Assembly (NCBI GenBank): GCA_013297885.1
Contig: JAAFIR010000003.1
Span: 1-64,000 of the forward strand
Length of the DNA stretch: 64,000 bases
From: Leptospirales bacterium
GTDB lineage: Bacteria > Spirochaetota > Leptospiria > Leptospirales > Leptospiraceae
Direction of reading: 5' to 3'
The notes under the pieces are model-generated. The model saw only the letters and a program-made list of their open reading frames with translations, was not told the DNA's origin and did no database searches. Made by a program: the position numbers and the translations under genes. Below, piece after piece: positions 26,477 to 35,653 of this stretch (its first letter is position 1; each line of letters starts with the position of its first letter).

Positions 26477-27037
26477 ATGTATTTACCAAAAAAAGAACAA
26501 TTTTTTATATACGATGAAACAACAGATGGTGTAATAGCAGTTTTTGACGAAGTTGCAGAGCTTATTCATGCTGCTGAAGAAACTAGAGACAAAAAATACT
26601 ATGTAGGATTTGATTGTTTCTCACCATTTCCTATTCATGGTATAGATCAAGCTATGGGAACTCCAAGATCTGGAATTCCTTGGATCACTTTTGTGATGGG
26701 TTTATTTGGTGGATCAATGGGATTTGCTTACCAATATTTAACAAATGTTATTGACTGGCCAATTGTTTATGCTGGAAAAGACTATTTAGCTTGGCCTGCA
26801 TTTATACCAGTCACATTTGAAATGACAATTTTCTTTGCTGGTATATTTACTGGACTTAGTTTATTTGCATTAGCTAAATTAAAACCTGGTCGAAAAATTT
26901 TACATAAAGATTTTACTAGTCACAAATTTGGTTTATTTATTCCAACAACAGCACCTGGATACAAAGAAGCAGATACAGTAAATTTTTTAAAATCTCTTGG
27001 TGCTTCTGAAGTTAGAGTTGTAAAGGATAACAAATGA
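26477..27037 (+). CDS. actD: ActD, DUF3341 subunit of alternative complex III
   Basis: This 186-residue protein has an N-terminal soluble domain (GVIAVFDEVAELIHAAEETR, then YYVGFDCFSPFPIHGIDQAM) and two membrane helices (about 75-95 and 115-140). This matches DUF3341/ActD in length and layout. It is a structural membrane subunit of the complex. One base separates it from actC, and its stop overlaps the actE start (ATGA), so translation is coupled. Confidence 0.9.
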   Translation: MYLPKKEQFFIYDETTDGVIAVFDEVAELIHAAEETRDKKYYVGFDCFSPFPIHGIDQAMGTPRSGIPWITFVMGLFGGSMGFAYQYLTNVIDWPIVYAGKDYLAWPAFIPVTFEMTIFFAGIFTGLSLFALAKLKPGRKILHKDFTSHKFGLFIPTTAPGYKEADTVNFLKSLGASEVRVVKDNK

Positions 27038-27600
27038 TTAGATATTTAATTTTAACTTTTATTTTAATTTCGAATTGTGAATATTCAAAACCAGTTTTAG
27101 AATTTTTTCCAGATATGTATGATTCTTATGCTGTAGAAGCTCAAGAATTTGATTCTTACAATAATGATTATGGAAGAAGAATTCCTCCTGAAGGAACAAT
27201 TCCAGTAAATTATTTCCCTTATCCATTTCAATCTGAACCAACTCCTGATGACCTAAAAAATTCAGAAAAAGGTTTAGTTAACCCAATGAAAAACTTAAGT
27301 CTAGCAGATTACAAACGCGGTGAAGAAAGATACCAAATCTTTTGTTCCCCATGTCATGGGGTTCGTGGAGCTGGAAATGGACCTGTGGTTGGACCAGCAC
27401 CTAGATTTCCTGCACCTGTTCCAAGTATGCTTACTGAAAATGTCACTAAATGGACAGATGGACAAATTTATCACATGATCACAATGGGTCGTGGTAGAAT
27501 GTCTTCTTATGCAGCACAAATTGAATCAGATGATAGATGGAAAATTATTGCTTATATTAGAAAATTACAAGAAGCTGATAAAAAAGGACTGAATAAATAA
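27034..27600 (+). CDS. actE: ActE, monohaem cytochrome c lipoprotein
   Basis: This 188-residue protein has a lipobox-type leader (LILTFILISNCEYS, Cys about 15), then a proline-rich linker and a class I cytochrome c domain with CSPCHGVRGAGNG at about 104. The likely distal ligand is in ITMGRGRMSSYAAQI. The first mature part (FFPDMYDSYAVEAQEFD) is characteristic of ActE. In the complex it receives electrons from ActA and may pass them to the oxidase. It ends one base into actF. Confidence 0.92.
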   Translation: MIRYLILTFILISNCEYSKPVLEFFPDMYDSYAVEAQEFDSYNNDYGRRIPPEGTIPVNYFPYPFQSEPTPDDLKNSEKGLVNPMKNLSLADYKRGEERYQIFCSPCHGVRGAGNGPVVGPAPRFPAPVPSMLTENVTKWTDGQIYHMITMGRGRMSSYAAQIESDDRWKIIAYIRKLQEADKKGLNK

Positions 27601-28823
27601 TGAAAGCAGAACTTAAAGATGAATTAATTAAATTTCAATTAAAAAGTAGTACAAAAATTACTTTGTTACTTATGATTTTAGTTGGGATTGCGAGCTTTGT
27701 AGTTGGATTTGGTTTAGACAATCATTCACGTCATCATGGTGAACATTCAAACCAGGCATGGTCAGCGTTATTAGTTGCCACATTTATTACTCTTGGTGTT
27801 TCAATTACTGCGATTTTATTTACTGCAATTGGTTTTGTTACCGGTTCCCATTGGAATGTAACTATTAGAAGAATTGCTGAATCGTTTAGTAAATTTTTGC
27901 CTGTTGGTCTAGTATTACTTTCTGCGATTGTATTATTCGGTGTACATGATTTATATGAATGGTCACATACTTCTGAAAAAGTATTAAACGACCATTTGAT
28001 TCAACATAAATCAGTTTGGTTAAATGTTCCATTTTTCCCAGCAAGATTAATTATCATAGGTGCATTATGGGTATTTTTTGGTTGGATGTTTTACAAAAAC
28101 TCTACTGCTCAAGACACTGACCACGATGTGGAACGTACCACAAAAGCAGTCTCACTTTCAGCTGGATTTATTTTAGTATATGTAATTAGTTTTTCTGTTT
28201 TAGCTTATGACCTTTTAATGTCACTCACCCCCCATTGGTTTTCAACTATGTGGGCGGTATATTGCTTTGCTGGAATTTACCAAACTATGTTTGCAATTTT
28301 TGCAGTATTTGTTTTTTTCTTGAAGAAAAATGGATACTTAGGTGACTTAGTCAACGACAATCACATTCATGACATCGGAAAATTTATGTTATCGTTCTGT
28401 ATATTCTGGGCGTATATTGGATTTTGCCAATTTATGTTGATTTGGTATGCAGATCTTCCTGAGGAAACTTTTTGGTATGAGCAAAGAATGACTGGTGGTT
28501 GGTCTTTTATCACTTATTCCATTCCATTTATCAAATTTATACTTCCATTTTTATTACTTTTAAACAGACCAAACAAAAGAGATATTAACTTTTTAGTAAA
28601 AGTAGCATTGTGGATTATACTCACTGAAGTAATAGAAATTTTTTGGATTGTATTTCCTAGTAATTTTGAACATTTTAGCCCAATGTCATTCGTCATAACC
28701 CTTGGGGTTACAATTGGAGCTTTTGGTTTATTTGGATTTACAATTTTGAAAGGAATGGAATCAAACAAGTTGGTTCCAGTTGGAGATCCACGTTTTGATC
28801 AAGCGCTTAACCATCACCAATAA
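27600..28823 (+). CDS. actF: ActF, polytopic subunit of alternative complex III
   Basis: This 407-residue protein with about ten membrane helices is a relative of ActC. Typical stretches are DLYEWSHTSEKVLNDHLIQHK at about 118 (split over two helices) and FCIFWAYIGFCQFMLIWYAD at about 264. It contributes to the membrane arm and possibly to a proton path. The gene follows actE with a 1-bp overlap, completing actABCDEF. Confidence 0.91.
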   Translation: MKAELKDELIKFQLKSSTKITLLLMILVGIASFVVGFGLDNHSRHHGEHSNQAWSALLVATFITLGVSITAILFTAIGFVTGSHWNVTIRRIAESFSKFLPVGLVLLSAIVLFGVHDLYEWSHTSEKVLNDHLIQHKSVWLNVPFFPARLIIIGALWVFFGWMFYKNSTAQDTDHDVERTTKAVSLSAGFILVYVISFSVLAYDLLMSLTPHWFSTMWAVYCFAGIYQTMFAIFAVFVFFLKKNGYLGDLVNDNHIHDIGKFMLSFCIFWAYIGFCQFMLIWYADLPEETFWYEQRMTGGWSFITYSIPFIKFILPFLLLLNRPNKRDINFLVKVALWIILTEVIEIFWIVFPSNFEHFSPMSFVITLGVTIGAFGLFGFTILKGMESNKLVPVGDPRFDQALNHHQ

Positions 28824-28832
28824 GGAAGAAAA

Positions 28833-29237
28833 ATGAAAAAGAATTTAATTTTATTATTATGTCTAATATCCATTTATTGTGGAAAAAATTCTGAGGTTAC
28901 TTGGAATACAGAACTTTATTCAGATCCAGATTTAACAACCAAAATTATGGATGTAAAAAAAGGGACTGTAGTAACTGCTTCTGAATATAGAAACCATAAA
29001 TGGAATCAAAAAAAATCAATCAAAGTTATGATTGATGGAAAAGAAGGTTTCATCTCTCCAAAGTATATTGTGATTGGTCAAGATCCTGAAAAATCTGTTT
29101 ACAAATGGGCATACAATCCAAAGTATAAAAAGTTTTATGAAGCTACTGATAAAAAACATTACAAAGATGGTTATGTTTATCCTTCTTTAGATTCGCTCCC
29201 AAAAGACAAAATCCCTCTAGACGACTTACTAAAATAA
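28833..29237 (+). CDS. SH3-like lipoprotein at the end of the act operon
   Basis: This 134-residue protein has a leader and lipobox (LCLISIYCGKN, Cys about 16), then a bacterial SH3-like fold: LYSDPDLTTKIMDVKKGTVV, then IKVMIDGKEGFISPKYIVIG. The tail is rich in Lys and Tyr. SH3b domains often bind cell wall or peptides; the role here is unknown. It follows actF by 9 bp with GGAAGAA as ribosome site, so it is likely part of the act operon. It may be a species-specific assembly factor. Confidence 0.65.
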   Translation: MKKNLILLLCLISIYCGKNSEVTWNTELYSDPDLTTKIMDVKKGTVVTASEYRNHKWNQKKSIKVMIDGKEGFISPKYIVIGQDPEKSVYKWAYNPKYKKFYEATDKKHYKDGYVYPSLDSLPKDKIPLDDLLK

Positions 29238-29263
29238 CAATATAACCTTTTAAAAGGGGATTA

Positions 29264-29394
29264 TTCGCGCGAATTTTTTTCAAAGCAGTGGTGGGTCTAG
29301 ACCCACTGTTGAAAAAAACCGGGCTATCCGCTACTTCTGAAACCTCGTGTTAAAACACGAGGCTATTCAGAAACGCTTCTATCCCTTTCGCAGA
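29264..29394 (+). repeat. Structured dispersed element, copy D
   Basis: This is a complete sense copy, 26 nt after the last gene of the act operon. The end-joining helix is GCGAA 29269-29273 with TTCGC 29387-29391. The first hairpin is TTTTTTTCAA/TTGAAAAAAA around CAGTGG...TAGACCCACTG. The joint is ACCGGGCTATCCGCTA. The second hairpin combines TTCTGAA/TTCAGAA with CCTCGTGTT/AACACGAGG. The exit is CGCTTCTATCCCTTTCGC. Confidence 0.83.
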
Positions 29395-29456
29395 GAAAGC
29401 CTTGTGTTAGAGAAAATTAGTTTGACTTACATAATTAAATCTTCCTCACTGAAAAA

Positions 29457-29900
29457 ATGTTCCCATTTACTATAAAAGGAAAAAAATCTAAGGTTTGTGA
29501 CCTTAAACCTCTAATCGAAATAGTTAAAGAAGTGGCTCTTGAAATAAAAAAAGCTGGTTGGGCTGAAGTTGTAGTCGTAGGGAATAAACTTATTTTATCA
29601 AGTTATATAATTGAAGGTAGATATGGGAGTAATTCCTTTTCACCAATTGGTTTTTTGAGTAATTGTGAACTAGAATTTTTTTCTACTGATATTGGTTATG
29701 ATATTCATTACAAAATTTCTTTTTATCCACTTTTTTTAATCAATTTAATTTTTCTTCCAATTCATTTAGTTTCAATTTTACCTCTCGGAGAAAATTCTAA
29801 AATTTCTCTCGAAATTCCAATTTTTGTAATGAGCTGGATAAATCTTATTTTATATGGTATTATTAGGATATCTTATAGAGATTTTATCAAATGGTTATGA
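29457..29900 (+). CDS. Hypothetical protein with two membrane helices
   Basis: This 147-residue protein has a cytoplasmic-looking N-terminal half (ILIEIVKEVALEIKKAGW-like region, then VVVVGNKLILSSYIIEG) and a C-terminal half with two hydrophobic helices (FLINLIFLPIHLVSILPLG and IFVMSWINLILYGIIRI). I do not recognise it. It is not close to an operon partner and is followed by another orphan membrane protein. The start at 29457 is the first ATG of the frame, and no strong ribosome site is seen. Confidence 0.5.
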   Translation: MFPFTIKGKKSKVCDLKPLIEIVKEVALEIKKAGWAEVVVVGNKLILSSYIIEGRYGSNSFSPIGFLSNCELEFFSTDIGYDIHYKISFYPLFLINLIFLPIHLVSILPLGENSKISLEIPIFVMSWINLILYGIIRISYRDFIKWL

Positions 29901-29956
29901 GTCATTATTTTATGCTTATAGTAAAGTCCATTCTGAACTTTACTTTTTGAAAGACT

Positions 29957-30316
29957 ATGGTTTTAATTTTATTTTTAATTCTTGTAATCGTTTACTTTAT
30001 TTTTACCTATTATGGTATTGATCTTTTATTAAATATTCTGATTTCATATCAAGCAGAATCAAGAATTCTTGATTTTCTCAGTATAAATTTAGAAGTATCT
30101 TTTTTTATAGGAATTTACTTTTATTTAAAGAATAGAACAGTTACAAATAAGTATAAAAATTTTCCGAATACAAAGTTGTTTTTTTTATTTACAATACTTT
30201 TTTTTCTATCAATTCCATTTATTTTATTTTTATCGGTTTTGATGGTTTTTTATGGTGCAATAATTCTATCTACGTTTATTCTATTCATGAGAAAATATTT
30301 TTTCATTTTACGATAG
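29957..30316 (+). CDS. Hypothetical membrane protein
   Basis: This 119-residue protein is almost entirely hydrophobic, with about four predicted helices (MVLILFLILVIVYFIFTY, LEVSFFIGIYFYL, FFLFTILFFLSIPFILF, VLMVFYGAIILSTFILF). No family is recognised. In AT-rich DNA, T-rich codons can mimic membrane helices, so this could be a non-coding frame. The clean ATG, the positively charged turn after helix 2 and the absence of competing frames favour a gene. Confidence 0.42.
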   Translation: MVLILFLILVIVYFIFTYYGIDLLLNILISYQAESRILDFLSINLEVSFFIGIYFYLKNRTVTNKYKNFPNTKLFFLFTILFFLSIPFILFLSVLMVFYGAIILSTFILFMRKYFFILR

Positions 30317-30380
30317 AGTTTTAAATTAAATTTTTCTTGCAAGTTTTTAATCCACACATAATATGTGCATGAGGTTTAAG

Positions 30381-30605
30381 ATGAAAAATATTACTTTATC
30401 AATTGATGACGAGATACTTAAATTAGGTCGCGAATATGCAAGACAACATAAAGTTTCGTTTAATGTTCTTGTGAGACGTTTGATTGAACAAACTGTTAAA
30501 ACTTCCTCTACACAATGGCTAAATGATACTTTTTCGTTGATGGACAAAACAAATGTTTCATCCAAAAATCAAAAATGGAAAAGGGAAGACCTTTATCGTG
30601 GCTAA
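30381..30605 (+). CDS. vapB: VapB-type antitoxin (ribbon-helix-helix)
   Basis: This 74-residue protein starts at the ATG at 30381, preceded by GAGGT; the frame is open to 30363. The N-terminus, NITLSIDDEILKLGREYARQ, is a ribbon-helix-helix DNA-binding motif like that in DUF6364/VapB antitoxins. The tail (WLNDTFSLMDKTNVSSKNQK) is suited to wrap the toxin. The toxin gene overlaps by 8 bp. By family precedent the protein binds its own promoter and neutralises VapC. Confidence 0.82.
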   Translation: MKNITLSIDDEILKLGREYARQHKVSFNVLVRRLIEQTVKTSSTQWLNDTFSLMDKTNVSSKNQKWKREDLYRG

Positions 30606-31008
30606 AATATTTTTAGATACAAATATATTAGTTTACACTGTTGATAGAAATGACAAAAAGAAATTATCTAAAGCTAGAAAAATATTAGAAAATCTAACAA
30701 AGTCAGATATACCTGTTATTTCAACACAAGTGCTACAAGAATTTTATTCTGCAACAACCAAAAAATTAAAATTAGATAAAATCATCGCAAAAAACATAAT
30801 ACACAATTTTAGAAATATTGAAATTGTAAATGTTGATTTGGGAGTTATAGAACAAGGAATCGACATTAGCATTTTATCTCAAATTTCTTTTTGGGATGGT
30901 TTGGTAATCGCTTCAGCAGAACAAGCAAATTGTAGTTTGATTTATTCTGAAGATTTAAACAACAATCAAACGATTCGAGGGATTAAAATTATAAATCCGT
31001 TTTTGTGA
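30598..31008 (+). CDS. vapC: VapC-type PIN-domain toxin ribonuclease
   Basis: This 136-residue PIN domain has the usual four acidic positions: IFLDTNILVYTVD (Asp at 7), QVLQEFYSATT (Glu at about 46), FWDGLVIASAEQ (Asp at about 99) and LIYSEDLNN (Asp at about 118). VapC toxins are Mg-dependent RNases that cleave tRNA or rRNA. The GTG start at 30598 overlaps the vapB stop (GTGGCTAA) with GGGAAG upstream. A longer frame from the ATG at 30553 has no ribosome site and would add an unlikely N-terminus. Confidence 0.86.
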   Translation: MAKIFLDTNILVYTVDRNDKKKLSKARKILENLTKSDIPVISTQVLQEFYSATTKKLKLDKIIAKNIIHNFRNIEIVNVDLGVIEQGIDISILSQISFWDGLVIASAEQANCSLIYSEDLNNNQTIRGIKIINPFL

Positions 31009-31299
31009 GAGTGGGCATTTAATACACTTGAAAGTCAATTAGTAAATTCCGAAAACAAATTGCTAGACATTGAATTCTCTAATCAGGAACACCAGTAAAA
31101 GTAATTTTTCAGTTCTTCTAAGTGAGTTGTCTTTAAAGTAATAACTTTTATTCTAATATAATTAAGAAAAAATCTACCCACCAATAAAACCTCATCTTTA
31201 TTTTCTGATTGAATTTATTCAGGGTCATTACAAAATATACAAATCTGAGTTTATCAAAATTAGAAAGAAAAGGTTTTGAATTCGCATTAAAATCAAGTT
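31009..31299. other. 291-bp intergenic spacer
   Basis: AT-rich spacer between vapC and the next gene. I see no ORF, no element copy and no convincing hairpin. Confidence 0.4.
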
Positions 31300-31899
31300 A
31301 TGAAAACTACATTACCTGAACAAAATCTTTTAGAAGGAATAAAAATTCTTTCAACTTATCTTGAACCTTTAGGTTTTCAATTTAAATTTTTAGGGAAAAG
31401 GCAAAGTTCTGGAGGAAATTTTGCATTTGGAGAATTTGTTTGTGGTGATAGAAAAATAGAATTACATTATCGCTATTCATTAGGACTTGTTTCTTATCAA
31501 GTTAGTAGTTTGATTTTAGGGCATGAACATTATATAGATTTATTAGATAAACATGGAAAAAATAAATATCCAAATTTTTCAGATGAGTCAATGGAAGCTT
31601 TTAAATGTTTAAAGTTTGATCTTGAAAACTTATTACAAGATTTTGCTGAAAATAATGCAAACATTTTTAGAGAAAAAGCCCCAACCAAAATAATTGAATT
31701 TAAAATAAATCAAGAAATTAAAAAAGAAGCCAACAAGAAGATTGATTCAGGTGATCAAAAAATAATTGAAGAAGCAAAAATTGAGTTTAAAAAAGGAAAT
31801 TATTTAGAAGTTCAAAAATTTAAACTACAAATTAAATATCCAGAATTAATGACAAAAGCAGAGAAAAAATTATTTGAAATAAATGATAAGAGAATCTGA
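31300..31899 (+). CDS. Hypothetical protein (199 aa)
   Basis: This is a soluble protein without signal or membrane segment. The first 110 residues look like a compact alpha/beta domain (SGGNFAFGEFVCGDRKIELH, then SYQVSSLILGHEHYIDLL). The remainder is helical and lysine-rich (KINQEIKKEANKKIDSGDQK). The size and GHEHYIDLL-type core resemble small immunity-like or DUF proteins found beside toxin loci, but I cannot name a family. It lies alone, about 290 bp after vapC. Confidence 0.55.
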   Translation: MKTTLPEQNLLEGIKILSTYLEPLGFQFKFLGKRQSSGGNFAFGEFVCGDRKIELHYRYSLGLVSYQVSSLILGHEHYIDLLDKHGKNKYPNFSDESMEAFKCLKFDLENLLQDFAENNANIFREKAPTKIIEFKINQEIKKEANKKIDSGDQKIIEEAKIEFKKGNYLEVQKFKLQIKYPELMTKAEKKLFEINDKRI

Positions 31900-32023
31900 C
31901 TTAATTAGTTTTGAAGCTTGTTCAAAATTCTTTTGCTAAACCTGAATCTAAATAATTAATCTTGCATGAATGAAAACACTAAAAAAAATGAAATTCACAA
32001 AAACTATTCTTTAAAGTAAAACT

Positions 32024-34408
32024 ATGAAACTATCTTATAACTGGCTAAATGATTTTGCCGATTTTAACTCAATTCCTTTTGAAAAAATTCATGAAAAAAT
32101 TTCTTTGTCTATTTGTGAAATTGACGAAGTAATTGAGTATCAAAATTTTTTAGAAAATATTCTCGCTGCAAAAATTTTAGAAACTTCAAAACATCCTGAT
32201 GCAGATAAATTAACTGTTTGTAAAGCGAGCATCGGGAAAAAATTACTTCAAATTGTAACAGGTGCAAAAGTTGAAGTTGGCCAAATTGTTCCACTTGCAA
32301 TGATTGGAACCATTTTTCCAGATGGAAAAGAAATCAAAGAAGGAAAACTTCGCGGTGTAGATAGTTTTGGAATGTTTTGTTCCGAAAAAGAACTTGGTCT
32401 TAAAGAAGAATCAGATGGATTATATCAATTGCCAAATAATACTGAGCTTGGTAAAGACTTCAGAAAAATTTTAAACTTTGAAGATAAAATTTTACTCATT
32501 GATAACAAGTCCATTACTCATAGACCTGATCTTTGGTCTCATTTTGGATTTTCAAGAGAGCTTGCTAGTCAGTTAAATATAAAAATCAAATTTAATCCAT
32601 ATCAATCTAAATTTGAATTTGGTAAATTAGCAAAACCTAATGTAGTTAAATCAGAAAATGCTATTGCTTATTATGCAGTGAATATAGAAAATTTGGAAAT
32701 TAAACCAAGTCTAGAAAAAATTTCTTCAAGACTAATTCGTTGTGGAATCAAATCAATTAATAATGTTGTGGATGTTTCAAATTATGTATTACTTGAAATG
32801 GGTCAGCCAACTCATTTTTTTGATCGTGAAAAATTAGGGGAAGTAAATCTAGAAATTGGGTTTGTAAACGAGAAGAAAAAAATTGCTCTCCTTGATAAAT
32901 CAACTTTAGAATTAAACGAAAAAATTTTAACAATTCAGAATAACAAAATTCCAGTTGCACTTGCTGGTGTAATGGGTGGAGAAGAATCTGCAATTTCATC
33001 CAATACAAAAAATTCTATTTTAGAATCTGCAATTTTTAAAAGAGAAGATGTTAGAAAAACAATACGAACAACTGCAATTAGAACTGAATCTGCAGTGAGG
33101 TATGAAAAAGGTTTAGATTCTTATTCTGTTTTGCCTGTTATTAATAGATCATTAAATTTATTAAAAGAAAATGGTTGTGAAAATTTAAATTCCTCTGACC
33201 CAACAGGATTTGTTTTTGAAAAAGAAAAAGTTTTTATAAACACAAATTTTAGTTTTATCAATGAAAAACTTGGAACAGTTTTTTCTAAAGATATTATTTT
33301 AGATATTTTAAACAGGCTTCAATTTAAAGTAGAAGTAAAAGAAGATTCTTTAAAAATAGAAGTTCCAAAATTTAGACAAAACTACGATATCACAATTGAA
33401 GAAGATATTGTAGAAGAAGTTGGTCGCTCACTTGGTTATGCAGCAATTGAATACAAACCAATTCTTTCAGAAACAAAACCAAAAATTTTAAATTCCAGAA
33501 GAGGATTAGAGCGTAAAATCAAAACTTATTTAGTTCATGAATTTAGATTTAATGAAGTCTTCAATTATTCATTTGTATCTGAAATGGATAATGAATTTGA
33601 AAGTGAAAATTCTGGATCTCTAAAAATTGCAAACCAAATGCCTGATGAATTTTCTCATCTCAGAACTTCAACTTATCCTTCTATTTTAAAAAATGTTCGT
33701 TCTAATTTTGATAGATTTTCAGTGATTAAAATTTTTGAACTAGGTAGAACTTATCACAAAGAAAAAAAAGATGAACTAGCAAACGAAAATCGTTTTTTTA
33801 CATTAGCTTACATTCAAAATCGAAAATCATCTGAATTAAAAGATTTAGAATTAGATTTTTATTATTTAAGAGATTTGCTTTTATCTTTGTTTAAAACTCT
33901 TGGAATTTCAGAAATCAATTTAAACAAAGCTGAAAAAAAATACTTTCATCCAAATGCTGCATTGGAATTGATTTCAAATGGAATTAAACTAGCTGAGGTT
34001 GGAATTTTACACAAAGAAAAATTGGATATTTATGAAATCAAAAAAGATTTAGTTTTAGCAAAAATTGATTTTTTAAATTTAGAAAAACTAATTTCACAAC
34101 TTGAAAGAAAAAAATTCCAAATTCCATCTCAATTCCCAAGTTCCCAAATAGATATTTCTATTTTAATGAATGAAGAAGATTCCACTTTTCCATTTGTGGA
34201 AAAAATTAAATCTTTAAATTTAGATGTTCTAGATGAAATTTGGGTACATGATATTTTTAGAGGTGGGAATTTACAGCAAGACCAAAAATCAGTAACTTAC
34301 CGTGCAAATTTAATTAACCACAAAGAAACATTTACTTCAGCTGCTGTTGGAGAAATTTTAAATCAATTGATAGATGTTGCAAAAAAAGAAGGTTTTAGTC
34401 TTCGTTGA
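32024..34408 (+). CDS. pheT: Phenylalanyl-tRNA synthetase beta subunit
   Basis: This 794-residue PheT has standard domain order: N-terminal segment MKLSYNWLNDF; EMAP-like tRNA-binding domain at about 42-150 (AKILETSKHPDADKLTVCKA); B3/B4 editing domain at about 200-400 (DVSNYVLLEMGQPTHFFD); B5 at about 405-475 (FRQNYDITIEEDIVEEVGRS); catalytic-like core; and anticodon-binding FDX domain at the C-terminus (FPSSQIDISILMNEED). With PheS it charges tRNA-Phe; pheS is not in the window. Its stop overlaps the start of the next gene. Confidence 0.95.
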   Translation: MKLSYNWLNDFADFNSIPFEKIHEKISLSICEIDEVIEYQNFLENILAAKILETSKHPDADKLTVCKASIGKKLLQIVTGAKVEVGQIVPLAMIGTIFPDGKEIKEGKLRGVDSFGMFCSEKELGLKEESDGLYQLPNNTELGKDFRKILNFEDKILLIDNKSITHRPDLWSHFGFSRELASQLNIKIKFNPYQSKFEFGKLAKPNVVKSENAIAYYAVNIENLEIKPSLEKISSRLIRCGIKSINNVVDVSNYVLLEMGQPTHFFDREKLGEVNLEIGFVNEKKKIALLDKSTLELNEKILTIQNNKIPVALAGVMGGEESAISSNTKNSILESAIFKREDVRKTIRTTAIRTESAVRYEKGLDSYSVLPVINRSLNLLKENGCENLNSSDPTGFVFEKEKVFINTNFSFINEKLGTVFSKDIILDILNRLQFKVEVKEDSLKIEVPKFRQNYDITIEEDIVEEVGRSLGYAAIEYKPILSETKPKILNSRRGLERKIKTYLVHEFRFNEVFNYSFVSEMDNEFESENSGSLKIANQMPDEFSHLRTSTYPSILKNVRSNFDRFSVIKIFELGRTYHKEKKDELANENRFFTLAYIQNRKSSELKDLELDFYYLRDLLLSLFKTLGISEINLNKAEKKYFHPNAALELISNGIKLAEVGILHKEKLDIYEIKKDLVLAKIDFLNLEKLISQLERKKFQIPSQFPSSQIDISILMNEEDSTFPFVEKIKSLNLDVLDEIWVHDIFRGGNLQQDQKSVTYRANLINHKETFTSAAVGEILNQLIDVAKKEGFSLR

Positions 34409-35055
34409 AAGCATTTATATTATCTGCTGGTTTTGGAACAAGAATGAAAGAACTAACAAAAGAAATTCCAAAACCACTTTTAAAAGTAAATGATAAAACT
34501 CTACTTGACCACTCTATGGATTTTTTAAAAGAAATTGGAGCTACCGAATTTATCATTAACACTCATTATCTTGCAGAAAAAATTCATCTTCATCTAGAAA
34601 ATCTAAACGATGTAAAAATAAAAATTTCTCATGAAGAAAAAATTTTAGGCACTGGTGGAGGAATTTATTATGCACTAAAAGATTCAATTCCAGAAAAAAT
34701 TATTTTGCTCAATCCTGATATGTTGTATGAATCTAGTGACAAGGTTTGGCTAAAAGAAAAAATATTAAATTTTAAAGAAGATATTTTATTATTCTTAACA
34801 AAAAAACAAAATGAGGACAATACTAGTTTAGATTTTAAAAATGGAAAAGTTTATTTTGAAAATGGAGATTTTTCTTATATTGGTTTAGCTGTAATGAATA
34901 CTCAAATTTTAAAAGATTTGGAATATAATGAATTTTATGATTTGTCTAATAAATTTCGAATCTTTAGTAAAAATAATCAATTATTTGGAGAAATTTTTAA
35001 AGGTAAGGTGATCGATTTAGGAGATAAACAAAAATATTTGGATTTTATTTCTTGA
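34405..35055 (+). CDS. Sugar-1-phosphate nucleotidyltransferase (MurU/NTP-transferase family)
   Basis: This 216-residue Rossmann-like enzyme has the nucleotide-binding signature AFILSAGFGTRMKELTKEIP with KPLLKVNDKTLLDH, then the metal-binding stretch IILLNPDMLYE (Asp near 111). The compact form resembles MurU-like uridylyltransferases of cell-wall recycling; the sugar is inference. It starts at a TTG at 34405 that overlaps the pheT stop, so expression is probably coupled to pheT. Confidence 0.8.
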   Translation: MKAFILSAGFGTRMKELTKEIPKPLLKVNDKTLLDHSMDFLKEIGATEFIINTHYLAEKIHLHLENLNDVKIKISHEEKILGTGGGIYYALKDSIPEKIILLNPDMLYESSDKVWLKEKILNFKEDILLFLTKKQNEDNTSLDFKNGKVYFENGDFSYIGLAVMNTQILKDLEYNEFYDLSNKFRIFSKNNQLFGEIFKGKVIDLGDKQKYLDFIS

Positions 35056-35085
35056 TTTTATTTTTGAATCAAGTAAAATGAATTT

Positions 35086-35508
35086 ATGAAGTCGAAGCCA
35101 GTCAAAAAAAAACAAATTGATGAATTTCTTAGAAAGCGATTAGATAAAAAAGGCTTCAAAATGAATCACCACAAATCTGATTCCATTATTGCACAAAAAG
35201 AAAAAATATTACTTTATATTTCTTGTATAGGACTAAAACCCGATTACCTAAAATCAATTAATGAATTTACAAATTCATTGTTCCAAGCTTTTGAACATAT
35301 TGAAAAACCTGACTTAAAATATTCTGTTCTTGCTATGCCATTAGATTTTTTTCAGATTTTAAGAAATTACATGTCAAATAGAAAATCTGCTTGGGTTAGA
35401 ATTTGTATTGGATTTCCCGAAATCAGAATTTATTTAATTGATTTAGAACAAAAAAAAATTATCAAAAAAAAATTAATTGAAGTCATCAGTGATGACGAAG
35501 AAATTTAA
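35086..35508 (+). CDS. Hypothetical protein (140 aa)
   Basis: This soluble protein begins with a basic helix (KKKQIDEFLRKRLDKKGFK), then strands (IIAQKEKILLYISCIGL, YSVLAMPLDFFQILRN) and a strand-helix end (AWVRICIGFPEIRIYLIDL). I recognise no family. It is placed 30 bp after the nucleotidyltransferase on the same strand. Element copy E starts 25 nt beyond its stop. Confidence 0.55.
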   Translation: MKSKPVKKKQIDEFLRKRLDKKGFKMNHHKSDSIIAQKEKILLYISCIGLKPDYLKSINEFTNSLFQAFEHIEKPDLKYSVLAMPLDFFQILRNYMSNRKSAWVRICIGFPEIRIYLIDLEQKKIIKKKLIEVISDDEEI

Positions 35509-35532
35509 TTCATTTAAATTTTCTTTATACAC

Positions 35533-35612
35533 TCTGGGCGAATTTTTGCTAAATCAAAAACCGTGCTTTCCGCTACTTCACTTCGTGAAACGCTTCAATC
35601 ACTTTCGCATAA
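35533..35612 (+). repeat. Structured dispersed element, copy E (minimal form)
   Basis: This is the shortest complete copy, about 80 bp, and shows the frame most clearly. The end helix is GCGAA 35538-35542 with TTCGC 35604-35608. The first hairpin is only TTTTTG/CAAAAA with a 6-nt loop. The joint is CCGTGCTTTCCGCTAC. The second hairpin is TTCAC/GTGAA over TTC. The exit is CGCTTCAATCACTTTCGC. It is sense to the upstream gene. Confidence 0.85.
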
Positions 35613-35653
35613 ACAATTTTGTATTTAAGAAACTTACTTAATTAGTGGATTAA

